64,000 bases of DNA, from the NCBI GenBank assembly GCA_016935985.1, contig JAFGPW010000001.1, positions 124,001 through 188,000 of the forward strand. The letters are read 5' to 3'. The position numbers and the translations under genes are program-made. A model generated the notes under the pieces. The model saw only the letters and a program-made list of their open reading frames with translations. It was not told the origin of the DNA and did not search any database. Source of the DNA: Candidatus Woesearchaeota archaeon. Its GTDB lineage: Archaea > Nanobdellota > Nanobdellia > Woesearchaeales > JAFGPW01. Positions 32,532 through 39,923 of this stretch are shown here, one piece after another (within the stretch, counting starts at the first letter, position 1; the number at the start of each line of letters is the position of its first letter).

Positions 32532-33149
32532 ATGACACAGATCCTGGAAGCAGCGCCGAACGACCTCATCGACGAGGTCGCGAAGGGGCTCAAGGCATAT
32601 AAGGAGATCACCCCGCCTGAATGGGCCCAGTTCGTGAAGACCGGAGCCCATAAGGAACGCCCGCCGGTCGATGACGACTGGTGGCATGTCCGCGCAGCGG
32701 CGGTCCTCCGCTCGCTCTACAAGGTAGGGCCGGTGGGGGTCGCGAAGCTGCGCAAGAAGTATGGCGGCAAGCGCAACCGCGGCGTCAAGCCCGAGCAGTT
32801 CAGGATGGGATCGGGCGCGATTCTGCGGCATATCCTCCAGCAGCTCGAGGCCGCGGGCCTCGCCAAGCAGGAGGCGAAGGGTGTCCACAAGGGCCGCGTC
32901 CTCACGCCGAAGGGAATCTCTCTCCTGAACAGGGCGGCGATCCCGCTTACGAAGCGGCCGGCTCAGAGGCTGACGCCCAAGAAAGAGGAGAAAGAACCGA
33001 AGGCGCCTGCAGCAGAGAAGAAGCCCGCGAAGAAGGCGGCTCCGAAGAAGAGAGCGGCGAAGGCCCCCAAGCCCGAGCCGGTGGCCGAAGAGGCGACGGC
33101 TGAGGACGATGGACGAGCTGGAGGAGCTGAGGAGACGGAGGCTCGCTGA
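32532..33149 (+). CDS. rps19e: Small-subunit ribosomal protein eS19, extended
   Basis: A 205-residue eS19 protein. The core (about residues 1-148) has the winged-helix-like family pattern, including PEWAQFVKTGAHKERPP, DWWHVRAAAVLRSLY and KYGGKRNRGVKP. About 55 further residues form a Lys/Ala/Pro/Glu tail that archaeal eS19 proteins usually lack. The last 41 bases overlap the PDCD5 gene in another frame. GGAAGG precedes the ATG. It heads the conserved eS19-PDCD5-eL39-eL31 operon. Confidence 0.95.
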   Translation: MTQILEAAPNDLIDEVAKGLKAYKEITPPEWAQFVKTGAHKERPPVDDDWWHVRAAAVLRSLYKVGPVGVAKLRKKYGGKRNRGVKPEQFRMGSGAILRHILQQLEAAGLAKQEAKGVHKGRVLTPKGISLLNRAAIPLTKRPAQRLTPKKEEKEPKAPAAEKKPAKKAAPKKRAAKAPKPEPVAEEATAEDDGRAGGAEETEAR

Positions 33150-33441
33150 GCTGCAGGAGCAGGAGGTCGCCCGGGCCCAGCAGCAGGCGAGCGAGGAACT
33201 CGAGCTCCAGCGGCAGGTGGAGCAGCTCGAGGCGGTCGTCAAGGCGCGGCTCACCAAGGAGGCGCTCAGCAGGTACGGCAACGTCAAGACGGCGCACCCC
33301 GACCTCGCGGTCCAGGTCCTCATCATCCTCGCCCAGGCGATCCAGCAGGGCCAGGTGAACGAGGTGGACGACATCCTGCTCAGGACGATACTCGAGAAGA
33401 TCGCCCCGAAACGGCGGGACTTCACGGTCACCAGGAGATAA
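33109..33441 (+). CDS. PDCD5-family DNA-binding protein
   Basis: A 110-residue member of the archaeal PDCD5 family (COG2118): a long charged N-terminal helix (MDELEELRRRRLAELQEQEVARAQQQ), a three-helix core (ALSRYGNVKTAHPDLAVQVLIILAQAIQQGQ), and the conserved end LEKIAPKRRDFTVTRR. Its role in archaea is unclear; DNA or ribosome binding has been suggested. It overlaps eS19 by 41 bases, an unusually long overlap here. Confidence 0.93.
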   Translation: MDELEELRRRRLAELQEQEVARAQQQASEELELQRQVEQLEAVVKARLTKEALSRYGNVKTAHPDLAVQVLIILAQAIQQGQVNEVDDILLRTILEKIAPKRRDFTVTRR

Positions 33442-33442
33442 G

Positions 33443-33616
33443 ATGGCAACGAACAAGCACATATCGCGCAAGCTCATGCTCGCGAAGCGGAACCGGCAGA
33501 CCCGATGGGCGCCGTTCTGGACGATCCCGAAGATCTACGGCGCCGGCAGGAGGGTGCACCCTGGCAGGCATACGGTCATCAAGAGGAGCTGGAAGCGCAC
33601 CAAGATCAAGAAGTGA
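33443..33616 (+). CDS. rpl39e: Large-subunit ribosomal protein eL39
   Basis: A 57-residue basic protein with the eL39 pattern: KLMLAKRNRQTRWAPFW in the centre and the conserved end RSWKRTKIKK. It lies in the nascent-peptide exit tunnel wall. The ATG follows the PDCD5 stop by one base. Six bases separate it from eL31. Confidence 0.93.
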   Translation: MATNKHISRKLMLAKRNRQTRWAPFWTIPKIYGAGRRVHPGRHTVIKRSWKRTKIKK

Positions 33617-33622
33617 TGCAGC

Positions 33623-34237
33623 ATGGCACGGCTCGAACGCGTCTACAATGTCCCCCTGCGGAAAGAGTTCCAGAAAGCTCCGCGCCACAGGCGATCGAAG
33701 AAGGCCATCGCTGCCCTCAAGGCATTCCTCGTCAGGCACATGAAGCCCGAGGGCGATGGCAAGGTATGGATCGGCCCGCACCTGAACGAGCGGATCTGGA
33801 AGGACGGCATCAAGAGCCCGCCCCATCATGTCAGGATCACCGCGGTGAAGGAGGAGGACGGCACCGTCAAGGCGGAGCTAGAGGGCTACGCGATCGAGAA
33901 GCCAAAGAAGGAGGAGAAGAAGGGCGTCGCACAGAAGCTCAAGGAAGCTGTCGTCGGGCCTGCGAAGCCCACCTCCAAGAAGCCCAAGAAGGGTGAGGAT
34001 GAGGCGGCGGCGGTCGAGGCCCCGGCTGAGCCCGATCTTCCGAAGCAGGCCGCGGAGAAGGTCGAGACCGAGGCGGACATCGACAAGGAGCTCAAGAGGT
34101 TCGAGGCCACTACCGAGCGGATCAAGAAGGGGAAGGCATCTGCCACTCGAGAGAAGAGGCCCGTAGCCCCGACGAAGAAGCCTGCGCCCATGAGGAACGG
34201 CCAGCCAGCACCGGCGCCTGCTCCGAAGCATGAGTGA
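33623..34237 (+). CDS. rpl31e: Large-subunit ribosomal protein eL31, extended
   Basis: A 204-residue protein. Residues 1-95 are a standard eL31 core (ERVYNVPLRKEFQKAPRHRRSKKAI, VWIGPHLNERIWKDGIKSPPHHVRI). About 110 residues of Lys/Glu/Ala/Pro-rich low-complexity sequence follow, ending in a proline-rich stretch. Archaeal eL31 is normally about 80-95 residues, so the tail more than doubles it. It closes the operon, where eIF6 and eL20 often follow in other archaea but do not here. Confidence 0.92.
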   Translation: MARLERVYNVPLRKEFQKAPRHRRSKKAIAALKAFLVRHMKPEGDGKVWIGPHLNERIWKDGIKSPPHHVRITAVKEEDGTVKAELEGYAIEKPKKEEKKGVAQKLKEAVVGPAKPTSKKPKKGEDEAAAVEAPAEPDLPKQAAEKVETEADIDKELKRFEATTERIKKGKASATREKRPVAPTKKPAPMRNGQPAPAPAPKHE

Positions 34238-34318
34238 GCGCAGCCTATCCCCCGACGCAACCCCCTTTCTTTCTCCATAGATTTTTATATCCCCTTCCTT
34301 TAGGGGCATCCGGGAAGG

Positions 34319-34435
34319 ATGATGGATGTCGCACAGCTCCTCTGGACAGCGCTGAAATTGCTCGTCTACGGCGCGGTGACCTGTGCCCTCGTCTATGCGC
34401 TCAGGATCATGGGCATCTATTGGTCCTTCGTCTGA
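34319..34435 (+). CDS. 38-residue single-helix membrane protein
   Basis: A very short gene encoding one hydrophobic helix (about residues 6-33, with LLWTALKLLVYGAVTCALVYAL) and an aromatic end WSFV. It has its own TATA element TTTTTATAT (34281-34290), a GGGAAGG site and an ATG doublet (34319, 34322). It is followed within 20 bases by another membrane protein. The function is unknown; it is a plausible real small protein, with modest certainty. Confidence 0.55.
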   Translation: MMDVAQLLWTALKLLVYGAVTCALVYALRIMGIYWSFV

Positions 34436-34453
34436 CACAGGAGGATGACTGGC

Positions 34454-34792
34454 ATGGCAGTGTGGAAGACCAACCTCAGGAACGCGATCGGCGTCGTGCT
34501 GATACTGCTCGGCCTGCTCGGCATCATGCTCCCTATCGTCCCCGGGCTGCTCCTCATCGTCACTGGGCTCCTCTTCATCGACAAGAAGCGCGCCCAGTAC
34601 TTCTCAGATTATTACCGGAACATCGAGCGCAGGCTCTTCGACCCGCTCATGCTCATCGGCGTCGGCTCCACCTCGATCGGCATCGCGACCCTCTTCTGGA
34701 TGGAGGCGACCTACACCCACCTGCTGCTGATAACGGTCGGCATCATCATCACCAGCTACAATTTCCATGAGATCAGGAGATATTTCCATTAG
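34454..34792 (+). CDS. Small membrane protein, PGPGW/DUF454-like pattern
   Basis: A 112-residue protein with closely packed hydrophobic segments (VLILLGLLGIMLPIVPGLLLIVTGLLFI at about 14-41; two more near 70-105) separated by a charged loop. The first pair around PIVPG recalls small membrane families such as DUF454 or PGPGW, but I cannot decide between them. AGGAGG lies nine bases before the ATG at 34454; the in-frame ATG at 34445 is adjacent to that site and less likely. Confidence 0.65.
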   Translation: MAVWKTNLRNAIGVVLILLGLLGIMLPIVPGLLLIVTGLLFIDKKRAQYFSDYYRNIERRLFDPLMLIGVGSTSIGIATLFWMEATYTHLLLITVGIIITSYNFHEIRRYFH

Positions 34793-34858
34793 CCGACGGG
34801 GGCGGCGGCGGTCGCGGGCAGGAAAACCTATTTATAGTCAGGGAGCCTCCCCTGCGGC

Positions 34859-35176
34859 ATGGAAGAAGCGTGGAGGACCTACAGGCACCTGCCGGTCCGC
34901 TGGAAAGCGCTCATCGGCTGCTTCGTCATGAGCTGCGTCATCCTGTTCGTCATGTCGCTCCATCTCGTGGCGAAGAGCCAGCTCTGCACGACTGACACTT
35001 GCGTGCTCACCGCGCTCGACATCTTCATCAGGGTGAGCCTCTCCCTGCTCGTGGCCTGCATGGTCGCTATCGTCTATTTCATGTTCAGCTTCTTCTATGC
35101 GCAGGCGAAGCGCGAGGGCATGAGGAAGGGCGACAGGCCCCCTAGGAAGCGGCCCCCCAAAGGAACCCTTAAATAG
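34859..35176 (+). CDS. Two-helix membrane protein with basic tail
   Basis: A 105-residue protein with transmembrane segments at about 17-38 and 56-82, a small loop with two cysteines (QLCTTDTCV) and a very basic C-terminus rich in Arg, Lys and Pro. The family is not recognised. TATA element TATTTATAG (34829-34837) is about 26 nt before the ATG, giving a leaderless mRNA. Confidence 0.68.
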   Translation: MEEAWRTYRHLPVRWKALIGCFVMSCVILFVMSLHLVAKSQLCTTDTCVLTALDIFIRVSLSLLVACMVAIVYFMFSFFYAQAKREGMRKGDRPPRKRPPKGTLK

Positions 35177-35208
35177 TCTCGGCTCTTCTGCCTATCCTTT
35201 ATCGACCT

Positions 35209-35262
35209 ATGGAAGGATGCAGGGGATGCAGTCAGACAAGGTATGATTGCGGCATGATGTGA
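35209..35262 (+). CDS. Possible 17-residue Cys-rich leader peptide (uORF)
   Basis: A short frame MEGCRGCSQTRYDCGMM, starting near the transcript start predicted from TATA element TTAAATAG (35169-35176). It stops seven bases before the ATPase gene. Three cysteines in 17 residues and the tight placement suggest a leader peptide or an upstream decoy, but chance is possible. Confidence 0.25.
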   Translation: MEGCRGCSQTRYDCGMM

Positions 35263-35268
35263 TGTGAA

Positions 35269-36339
35269 ATGGGACTCAGGGAACACCTCAAGGATATCCT
35301 CATCACCACGAAGGGTGCGGGAAAGGACCGCTTCCCCGACATCCTCGGCCAGGAGGACACCAAGCGGCAGCTCGCGAGCGCGCTCCTGATGGGACGCCAC
35401 ATCATCCTCGCCGGCCCGCCGGGGATCGGCAAGACCACGCTCGCGAGGAGCGTCGCGCGGCTGCTCCCAAGCATCACCGCGAACGACTGCGAGTATCGCT
35501 GCGACCCGGAACGTCCGCTCTGCCCTGGCTGCAGGAAGCGGGGCGGAGCGAAGGCAACGAAGGGCGTGAGGCGAAAAGGGACACGGGAGGTCAGCGGCGA
35601 GGAGCGGTTCGTCCGCATCCAGGGAAGCCCTGACCTCACTCCTGAGGACCTGCTCGGGGACATCGACCCGATAAAGGCGCTCGAGTACGGCCCGCAGTCG
35701 GTCGAGGCCTTCACGCCGGGGAAGATCTTCAGGGCGAACCGCGGCATCCTCTTCTTCGACGAGGTCAACCGCTGCCCAGAGAAGCTGCAGAACAGCCTGC
35801 TCCAGGTGCTCGAGGAGGGGCACGCGACGGTCGGCAGCTACGACGTCGAGTTCCCGGCCGACATCCTCTTCATCGGCACCATGAACCCTGAGGACTCATC
35901 GACCGAGAGGCTGTCCGACGTCTTCCTCGACCGGTTCGACATCATCTACATGGATTATCCTGAGGGTCTCGCGACCGAGCGGGAGATCGTTCGGCGCAAG
36001 GGGAGATCCATCGTCGGGTTCGACGAGGGCCTCCTCTCCTTCTCCCTCGACTTCATCAGGGGCCTGCGGCAGGACGAGAACATCGACAGGAAGCCCTCGG
36101 TCCGAGCGAGCATCGGCCTGTACGAGCGCGCCCAGGCGAACGCCGCGCTCGACGGCAGGGATTCGGTCAGGTTCGAGGACGTCGTCGCGATCATCGTCTC
36201 GGTCCTCGCCCATCGCATGAGCCTGAAGCCCTCGGTCAAATACCTCTTCTCGAACAGGGACTACCTGAAGGAGCGCTTCGACGGGTTCTGTAAGTCACGC
36301 AGCGTCGAGGAGTACAGCGAAACGGGTGGTTCACTTTGA
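35269..36339 (+). CDS. MoxR/ChlI-type AAA+ ATPase
   Basis: A 356-residue AAA+ protein of the magnesium-chelatase/MoxR branch. Walker A is AGPPGIGKTTLA (about residues 48-59), Walker B GILFFDEVNRC (about 163), sensor 1 IGTMNPED. A cysteine cluster (NDCEYRCDPERPLCPGC) is inserted after Walker A and could bind zinc. The gene overlaps the VWA partner by 14 bases. Such pairs act as chaperone-like or metal-insertion modules; the target here is unknown. Confidence 0.92.
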   Translation: MGLREHLKDILITTKGAGKDRFPDILGQEDTKRQLASALLMGRHIILAGPPGIGKTTLARSVARLLPSITANDCEYRCDPERPLCPGCRKRGGAKATKGVRRKGTREVSGEERFVRIQGSPDLTPEDLLGDIDPIKALEYGPQSVEAFTPGKIFRANRGILFFDEVNRCPEKLQNSLLQVLEEGHATVGSYDVEFPADILFIGTMNPEDSSTERLSDVFLDRFDIIYMDYPEGLATEREIVRRKGRSIVGFDEGLLSFSLDFIRGLRQDENIDRKPSVRASIGLYERAQANAALDGRDSVRFEDVVAIIVSVLAHRMSLKPSVKYLFSNRDYLKERFDGFCKSRSVEEYSETGGSL

Positions 36340-37579
36340 CAGCGGACGGCCTGACGCTGACGACTGCGGCCTGAGCGGGCCGCAGGGGCGGGAAGAGGCC
36401 GGCATCGAGCGGGCGGCGGAGCTCGAGCCGATTGAGGAGCTCAAGGGAAGGCTCGCGCGCCAGGACGAGGAGGACAAGCTCATGCACTCGGTCCTGGAGA
36501 ACGACAGCCAGACGCTCGAGCAGGCGAAGCTGATCATGGACTCCTTCGACCGCGGCATCGGCTCGTTCACGCCAGACATCATCTTCAGGAACATCGTCCG
36601 GAACTACCGGCTCGCCAAGAGGCTCTACGGCGAGCGGTTCCTGCGCGCGGTCTCCGGCCACGACCCGCGCTACATCGAGGACAACATCCCGGTCCCCGAA
36701 TTCAGGCGGGAGCTCCAAGAACGGATACGGCAGTCCGCTGACGGCATGCGCCGGGAGGGCCTGCTCGATCGGGAATACGTCGTCGAGGAGAAGGGGACGC
36801 GGCTCGCCGCGCTCATGCTCTATGCCGAAGAGCTCGATGATCTCGTGGGGAAAGGCCACTTCGGCGAGAAGATCTCCCGCATGGTGAGCAGGGCCGGCGA
36901 GCGCGAAGAGGAGCGGGCCTTCCGGAAGGGCGACCGGTACCGGGCGATCGCGCTCAGGAAGACCATTAAGCGGGCGGTCCGCCGCAGCCGCCCCAAGGTG
37001 CGGCCTGAGGATCTCATGGCCTATGATCACGCCGCCCATGGAAAGGCCTCGATCGTGTACGCGATCGACGCGTCAGCTTCCATGAAGGGGGACAAGATCC
37101 GGATGGCGAAGAAGGCGGGGATCGCGCTCTCCTTCAACGCGATCGAGCACCGCGACCAGGTCGGCCTGCTGGTGTTCGGGAGCGAGGTGATCGAGGCGAT
37201 CGGGCCGTGCGACGACTTCCCTCTCCTGCTGCATAGGATCGTATCCGTCCGGCCGGGCGCGCAGACGAACCTGCAGGGGAGCATCCGACGGGCGGTGTCG
37301 CTCTTCCCCGCAGGCGAGGGGACGAAGCACGTCGTGCTCCTCACCGACGCGCTCCCGAACGTGGGCGAGGTCCCTGAGAAGGAGACGCTCGACGCTGCCG
37401 CGGCAGCGGCAGCGGCCGGCATCACGCTCTCGGTCATCGGCCTCTCCCTTGACGAGGCGGGCGAGCGCCTGGCGCGGCGCATCGTGGGCATCGGGCAGGG
37501 GCGCCTGTACGCGGCGACCGACCTCACCGGGCTCGATACCATCATCCTTGAGGACTACGACCGCACGGTTGCGGGTTGA
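36326..37579 (+). CDS. VWA-domain protein, partner of MoxR ATPase
   Basis: A 417-residue protein: an N-terminal helical part with many charged residues, then a von Willebrand A domain (about 245-415) with the complete MIDAS start DASASMKG and a TDALPNVG block. This matches the ChlD/CoxE-type partners of MoxR ATPases. The start is a GTG at 36326 overlapping the ATPase stop by 14 bases, which implies tight co-translation. Confidence 0.9.
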   Translation: MVHFDSGRPDADDCGLSGPQGREEAGIERAAELEPIEELKGRLARQDEEDKLMHSVLENDSQTLEQAKLIMDSFDRGIGSFTPDIIFRNIVRNYRLAKRLYGERFLRAVSGHDPRYIEDNIPVPEFRRELQERIRQSADGMRREGLLDREYVVEEKGTRLAALMLYAEELDDLVGKGHFGEKISRMVSRAGEREEERAFRKGDRYRAIALRKTIKRAVRRSRPKVRPEDLMAYDHAAHGKASIVYAIDASASMKGDKIRMAKKAGIALSFNAIEHRDQVGLLVFGSEVIEAIGPCDDFPLLLHRIVSVRPGAQTNLQGSIRRAVSLFPAGEGTKHVVLLTDALPNVGEVPEKETLDAAAAAAAAGITLSVIGLSLDEAGERLARRIVGIGQGRLYAATDLTGLDTIILEDYDRTVAG

Positions 37580-37632
37580 GCGTGCCGCGCTCCTCCGTAA
37601 ACCATATAAATCTGCCTTGTTTCCCCACCCGC

Positions 37633-38238
37633 ATGAAGGCCCTCTTCTTCGTCGACACGCACGGCAGGAGGCCGCTGCACGAGCGCATCAAGCACCGTGC
37701 GCAGGAGGCGGACGTGCTGGTGTGCGCCGGCGACCTCACCGAGTTCGGGGAAGGGTACAGCGAACATCTCGCGTTCCTCGATTCCATCGGGAAGCCGGTC
37801 GTCCTCATCCACGGCAACCATGAAAGCGAGCTGACGACACGAATGCTCGTCCCGGACTACCCGAACATCAGGTACATCCACGGCGGCGCATGGCGGTTCG
37901 GTTCCCACCTCTTCCTCGGCTACGGCGGCGGGGGATTCGTGGTCGACGATGAGATGTTCGAGGACGCGACGCTCCGGTTCGACGAGGCGATGGCCGAGCA
38001 TCCGGACGCCGAGCCGATCATGGTCGTGCACCAGCCGCCGCACGATATCGGGCTCGATGAGGTGGGGAGCAGGAAGACCGGCAACCGCACGATGCGCAGT
38101 TACATCGAGAGGGTGCGTCCCAAGATTGTGGTGTTCGGCCACCTGCACATGCACGCGGGCGAGGAGACCACGATCGGCGGCATCCGGTACATCAACCCCG
38201 GCCCCGGCGGCCTGCTCCTCGACCTTTCTCGGCTCTGA
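37633..38238 (+). CDS. Calcineurin-like metallophosphoesterase
   Basis: A 201-residue phosphoesterase with motifs VDTHG (near residue 7), GDLTEFG, HGNHE, VVHQPPHD and FGHLHMH. The first metal motif is DTHG where DxH is usual, which is compatible with the family. The substrate is unknown. TATA element CATATAAAT (37603-37611) lies 26 nt before the ATG, giving a leaderless mRNA. Confidence 0.88.
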   Translation: MKALFFVDTHGRRPLHERIKHRAQEADVLVCAGDLTEFGEGYSEHLAFLDSIGKPVVLIHGNHESELTTRMLVPDYPNIRYIHGGAWRFGSHLFLGYGGGGFVVDDEMFEDATLRFDEAMAEHPDAEPIMVVHQPPHDIGLDEVGSRKTGNRTMRSYIERVRPKIVVFGHLHMHAGEETTIGGIRYINPGPGGLLLDLSRL

Positions 38239-38260
38239 CCCGACGGCAGGGCCGCACGGA

Positions 38261-38764
38261 TCATAGGTGCTTGTAGAAGACGAACGAGAGGTATTCCCCC
38301 TTCAGCCTCGTGGGGTCGTGCTGCCTGCACAGGTCCTTGAGCTTGCCCGCGAACACGAGGCTCCGTATCCAGATGCGCCTCGAACCGAAGGACCCCTTCG
38401 CGCGGACATGGAACCCGCAGAGATGGGTGCCAGCGCCAAAGGTGATGACCCTGCCGAGCCTCACAAGGACCCGCCGCGGCGAGGGGACGATCTCGACATG
38501 CTCATGGTCGGAGAACTCTATCTTCAGCATCAGGCCCTTCAGGTCATGGAAGCTCTGCCTATGCTGTTTGAGGATTATCTTCGCGGCAAGGGAAGCGTGG
38601 TGATGGCGGTCGATCGCCTTCTGGAGCCGACGGACGAAGTAGTGGCTCTTGACATACATATCGCTGTTCGTCAATGAGAAGCCGTGCCGGTCGATCTCGA
38701 ACGCGACCCACGGCGGGTTGTCGAGAACCTTCTTCACGCGCCCGATGACGATCTCAGCAGACAT
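38261..38764 (-). CDS. Unrecognised basic protein (167 residues)
   Basis: A soluble protein rich in His, Lys and Arg. It begins MSAEIVIGRVKKVLDNPPWVAFEIDRHGF and ends KDLCRQHDPTRLKGEYLSFVFYKHL. A central run of small beta-type segments suggests a nucleic-acid-binding fold, but no family is recognised. TTTTAATAC (38791-38800) about 30 nt upstream gives a near-leaderless start. Confidence 0.65.
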   Translation of the reverse strand: MSAEIVIGRVKKVLDNPPWVAFEIDRHGFSLTNSDMYVKSHYFVRRLQKAIDRHHHASLAAKIILKQHRQSFHDLKGLMLKIEFSDHEHVEIVPSPRRVLVRLGRVITFGAGTHLCGFHVRAKGSFGSRRIWIRSLVFAGKLKDLCRQHDPTRLKGEYLSFVFYKHL

Positions 38765-38816
38765 CAGGGCCTGACCTGGGGAGGGGAGTATTAAAAGGTT
38801 TGGGTACGTGACCGGG

Positions 38817-39332
38817 TCACTGGTTCTCGTACTCTTCGAGCTCATCATGCATGACGACGAGCTCGATTCCCGCCTGCCGGAACATCTCGCGCGTGTCCTT
38901 CGCGCCGTGGTAGCGGCGCAGGCACATCACCCGCCTGATGCCTGAGTTGATGATGAGCTTCGCGCAGTCGAGGCAGGGCTCGAACTTGCAGTAGAGGGTC
39001 GCGCCGTCGATCGAGATGCCGTATTTCGCGGCCTGGGCGATCGCGTTCTGCTCTGCGTGGTTGGTGCGCACGCAGTGCTGGTGCTTCTCCCCATCGTCGT
39101 ACACCACGGTCCGCAGCAGGTGGCCGACCTCGTCGCAGTGGGGGAGTCCTGAGGGCGCGCCGACGTAGCCGGTGGTGAGGATCCGCTTCTCCTTGACGAT
39201 GAGGGCTCCCGCCCGGCCGCGGTCGCAGGTGCCGCGCTTCGCCACCGCGTCCATGATCTCAAAGAAGTACTCGTCCCAGTCGGGCCGCTGGTGCGGCTGT
39301 GGTTTTTCCGCCATGCTAATCACATCGTTCAT
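38817..39332 (-). CDS. Deoxycytidylate deaminase (dCMP deaminase)
   Basis: A 171-residue zinc-dependent cytidine/deoxycytidylate deaminase. The active-site motifs are HAEQNAI (near residue 91) and PCLDCAK (near 118). It converts dCMP to dUMP, the substrate for thymidylate synthase. The ATG overlaps the upstream kinase stop by four bases (ATGA). It is the last gene of a unit with the kinase and tandem ThyX. Confidence 0.93.
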   Translation of the reverse strand: MNDVISMAEKPQPHQRPDWDEYFFEIMDAVAKRGTCDRGRAGALIVKEKRILTTGYVGAPSGLPHCDEVGHLLRTVVYDDGEKHQHCVRTNHAEQNAIAQAAKYGISIDGATLYCKFEPCLDCAKLIINSGIRRVMCLRRYHGAKDTREMFRQAGIELVVMHDELEEYENQ

Positions 39333-39913
39333 CCGAGCCTGAACCTTTTGAGGAAGAGGTCAGCCTCTTTAATAATCTGCTCTTTCGTCTTCCCCTCATT
39401 GACGATATAATGGTGCGCCATCGCGATCGTGCCGCCCTTGCGCAGGTTCTCTATCTCCGCGATGTCGCGCGAGCGGGCCTGGCCGAACGAGGCGGGCCGG
39501 TGCCGCATCGCCGGGTCCTTCGCCGGGTCCCATTCGCGTCCGGCGAGCCGGGAATAGCGGACGTCAGGCGAAGCCACCATCGCGAGGCAGACGAAGTCCC
39601 CTTTGTAGCGCTCCTCGAACGCGAGATATTCCTCGAAGCTGTACATGCCGTCGGCGACGACGTGGCCCTTTTTCCTGAGCGCATCGCATGTCGGGAAGTT
39701 GAGCACCGCGAAGGCCGCCATGCCGTGCTTCCTCCGGAACTCCTCGCGTATCGGCCGCTCGTTCTCTTCCGTCGGCGGAAGGCCCCGCCTCGCCACCTCG
39801 TCGAGCGTTATCTGGCCGAAGCGGAAGAAGCCGAAGCCTTTCTTGATGAGATAGTCGGCGACGACGCTCTTGCCGCTCCCGCACATCCCGGTTATCGCGA
39901 CGACCTTTCCCAC
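39329..39913 (-). CDS. P-loop nucleotide kinase (UPF0200-like)
   Basis: A 194-residue kinase-like P-loop protein. The Walker A motif is ITGMCGSGKSVVADYL; a DGMYSFEEY segment and a lid-like stretch (SRLAGREWDPAKDPAMRHRP) follow, typical of the archaeal UPF0200 family related to dephospho-CoA and nucleotide kinases. Location between thyX and dCMP deaminase suggests a nucleoside-monophosphate kinase role, as inference. Confidence 0.8.
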   Translation of the reverse strand: MGKVVAITGMCGSGKSVVADYLIKKGFGFFRFGQITLDEVARRGLPPTEENERPIREEFRRKHGMAAFAVLNFPTCDALRKKGHVVADGMYSFEEYLAFEERYKGDFVCLAMVASPDVRYSRLAGREWDPAKDPAMRHRPASFGQARSRDIAEIENLRKGGTIAMAHHYIVNEGKTKEQIIKEADLFLKRFRLG

Positions 39914-39923
39914 GTTATCCTCC

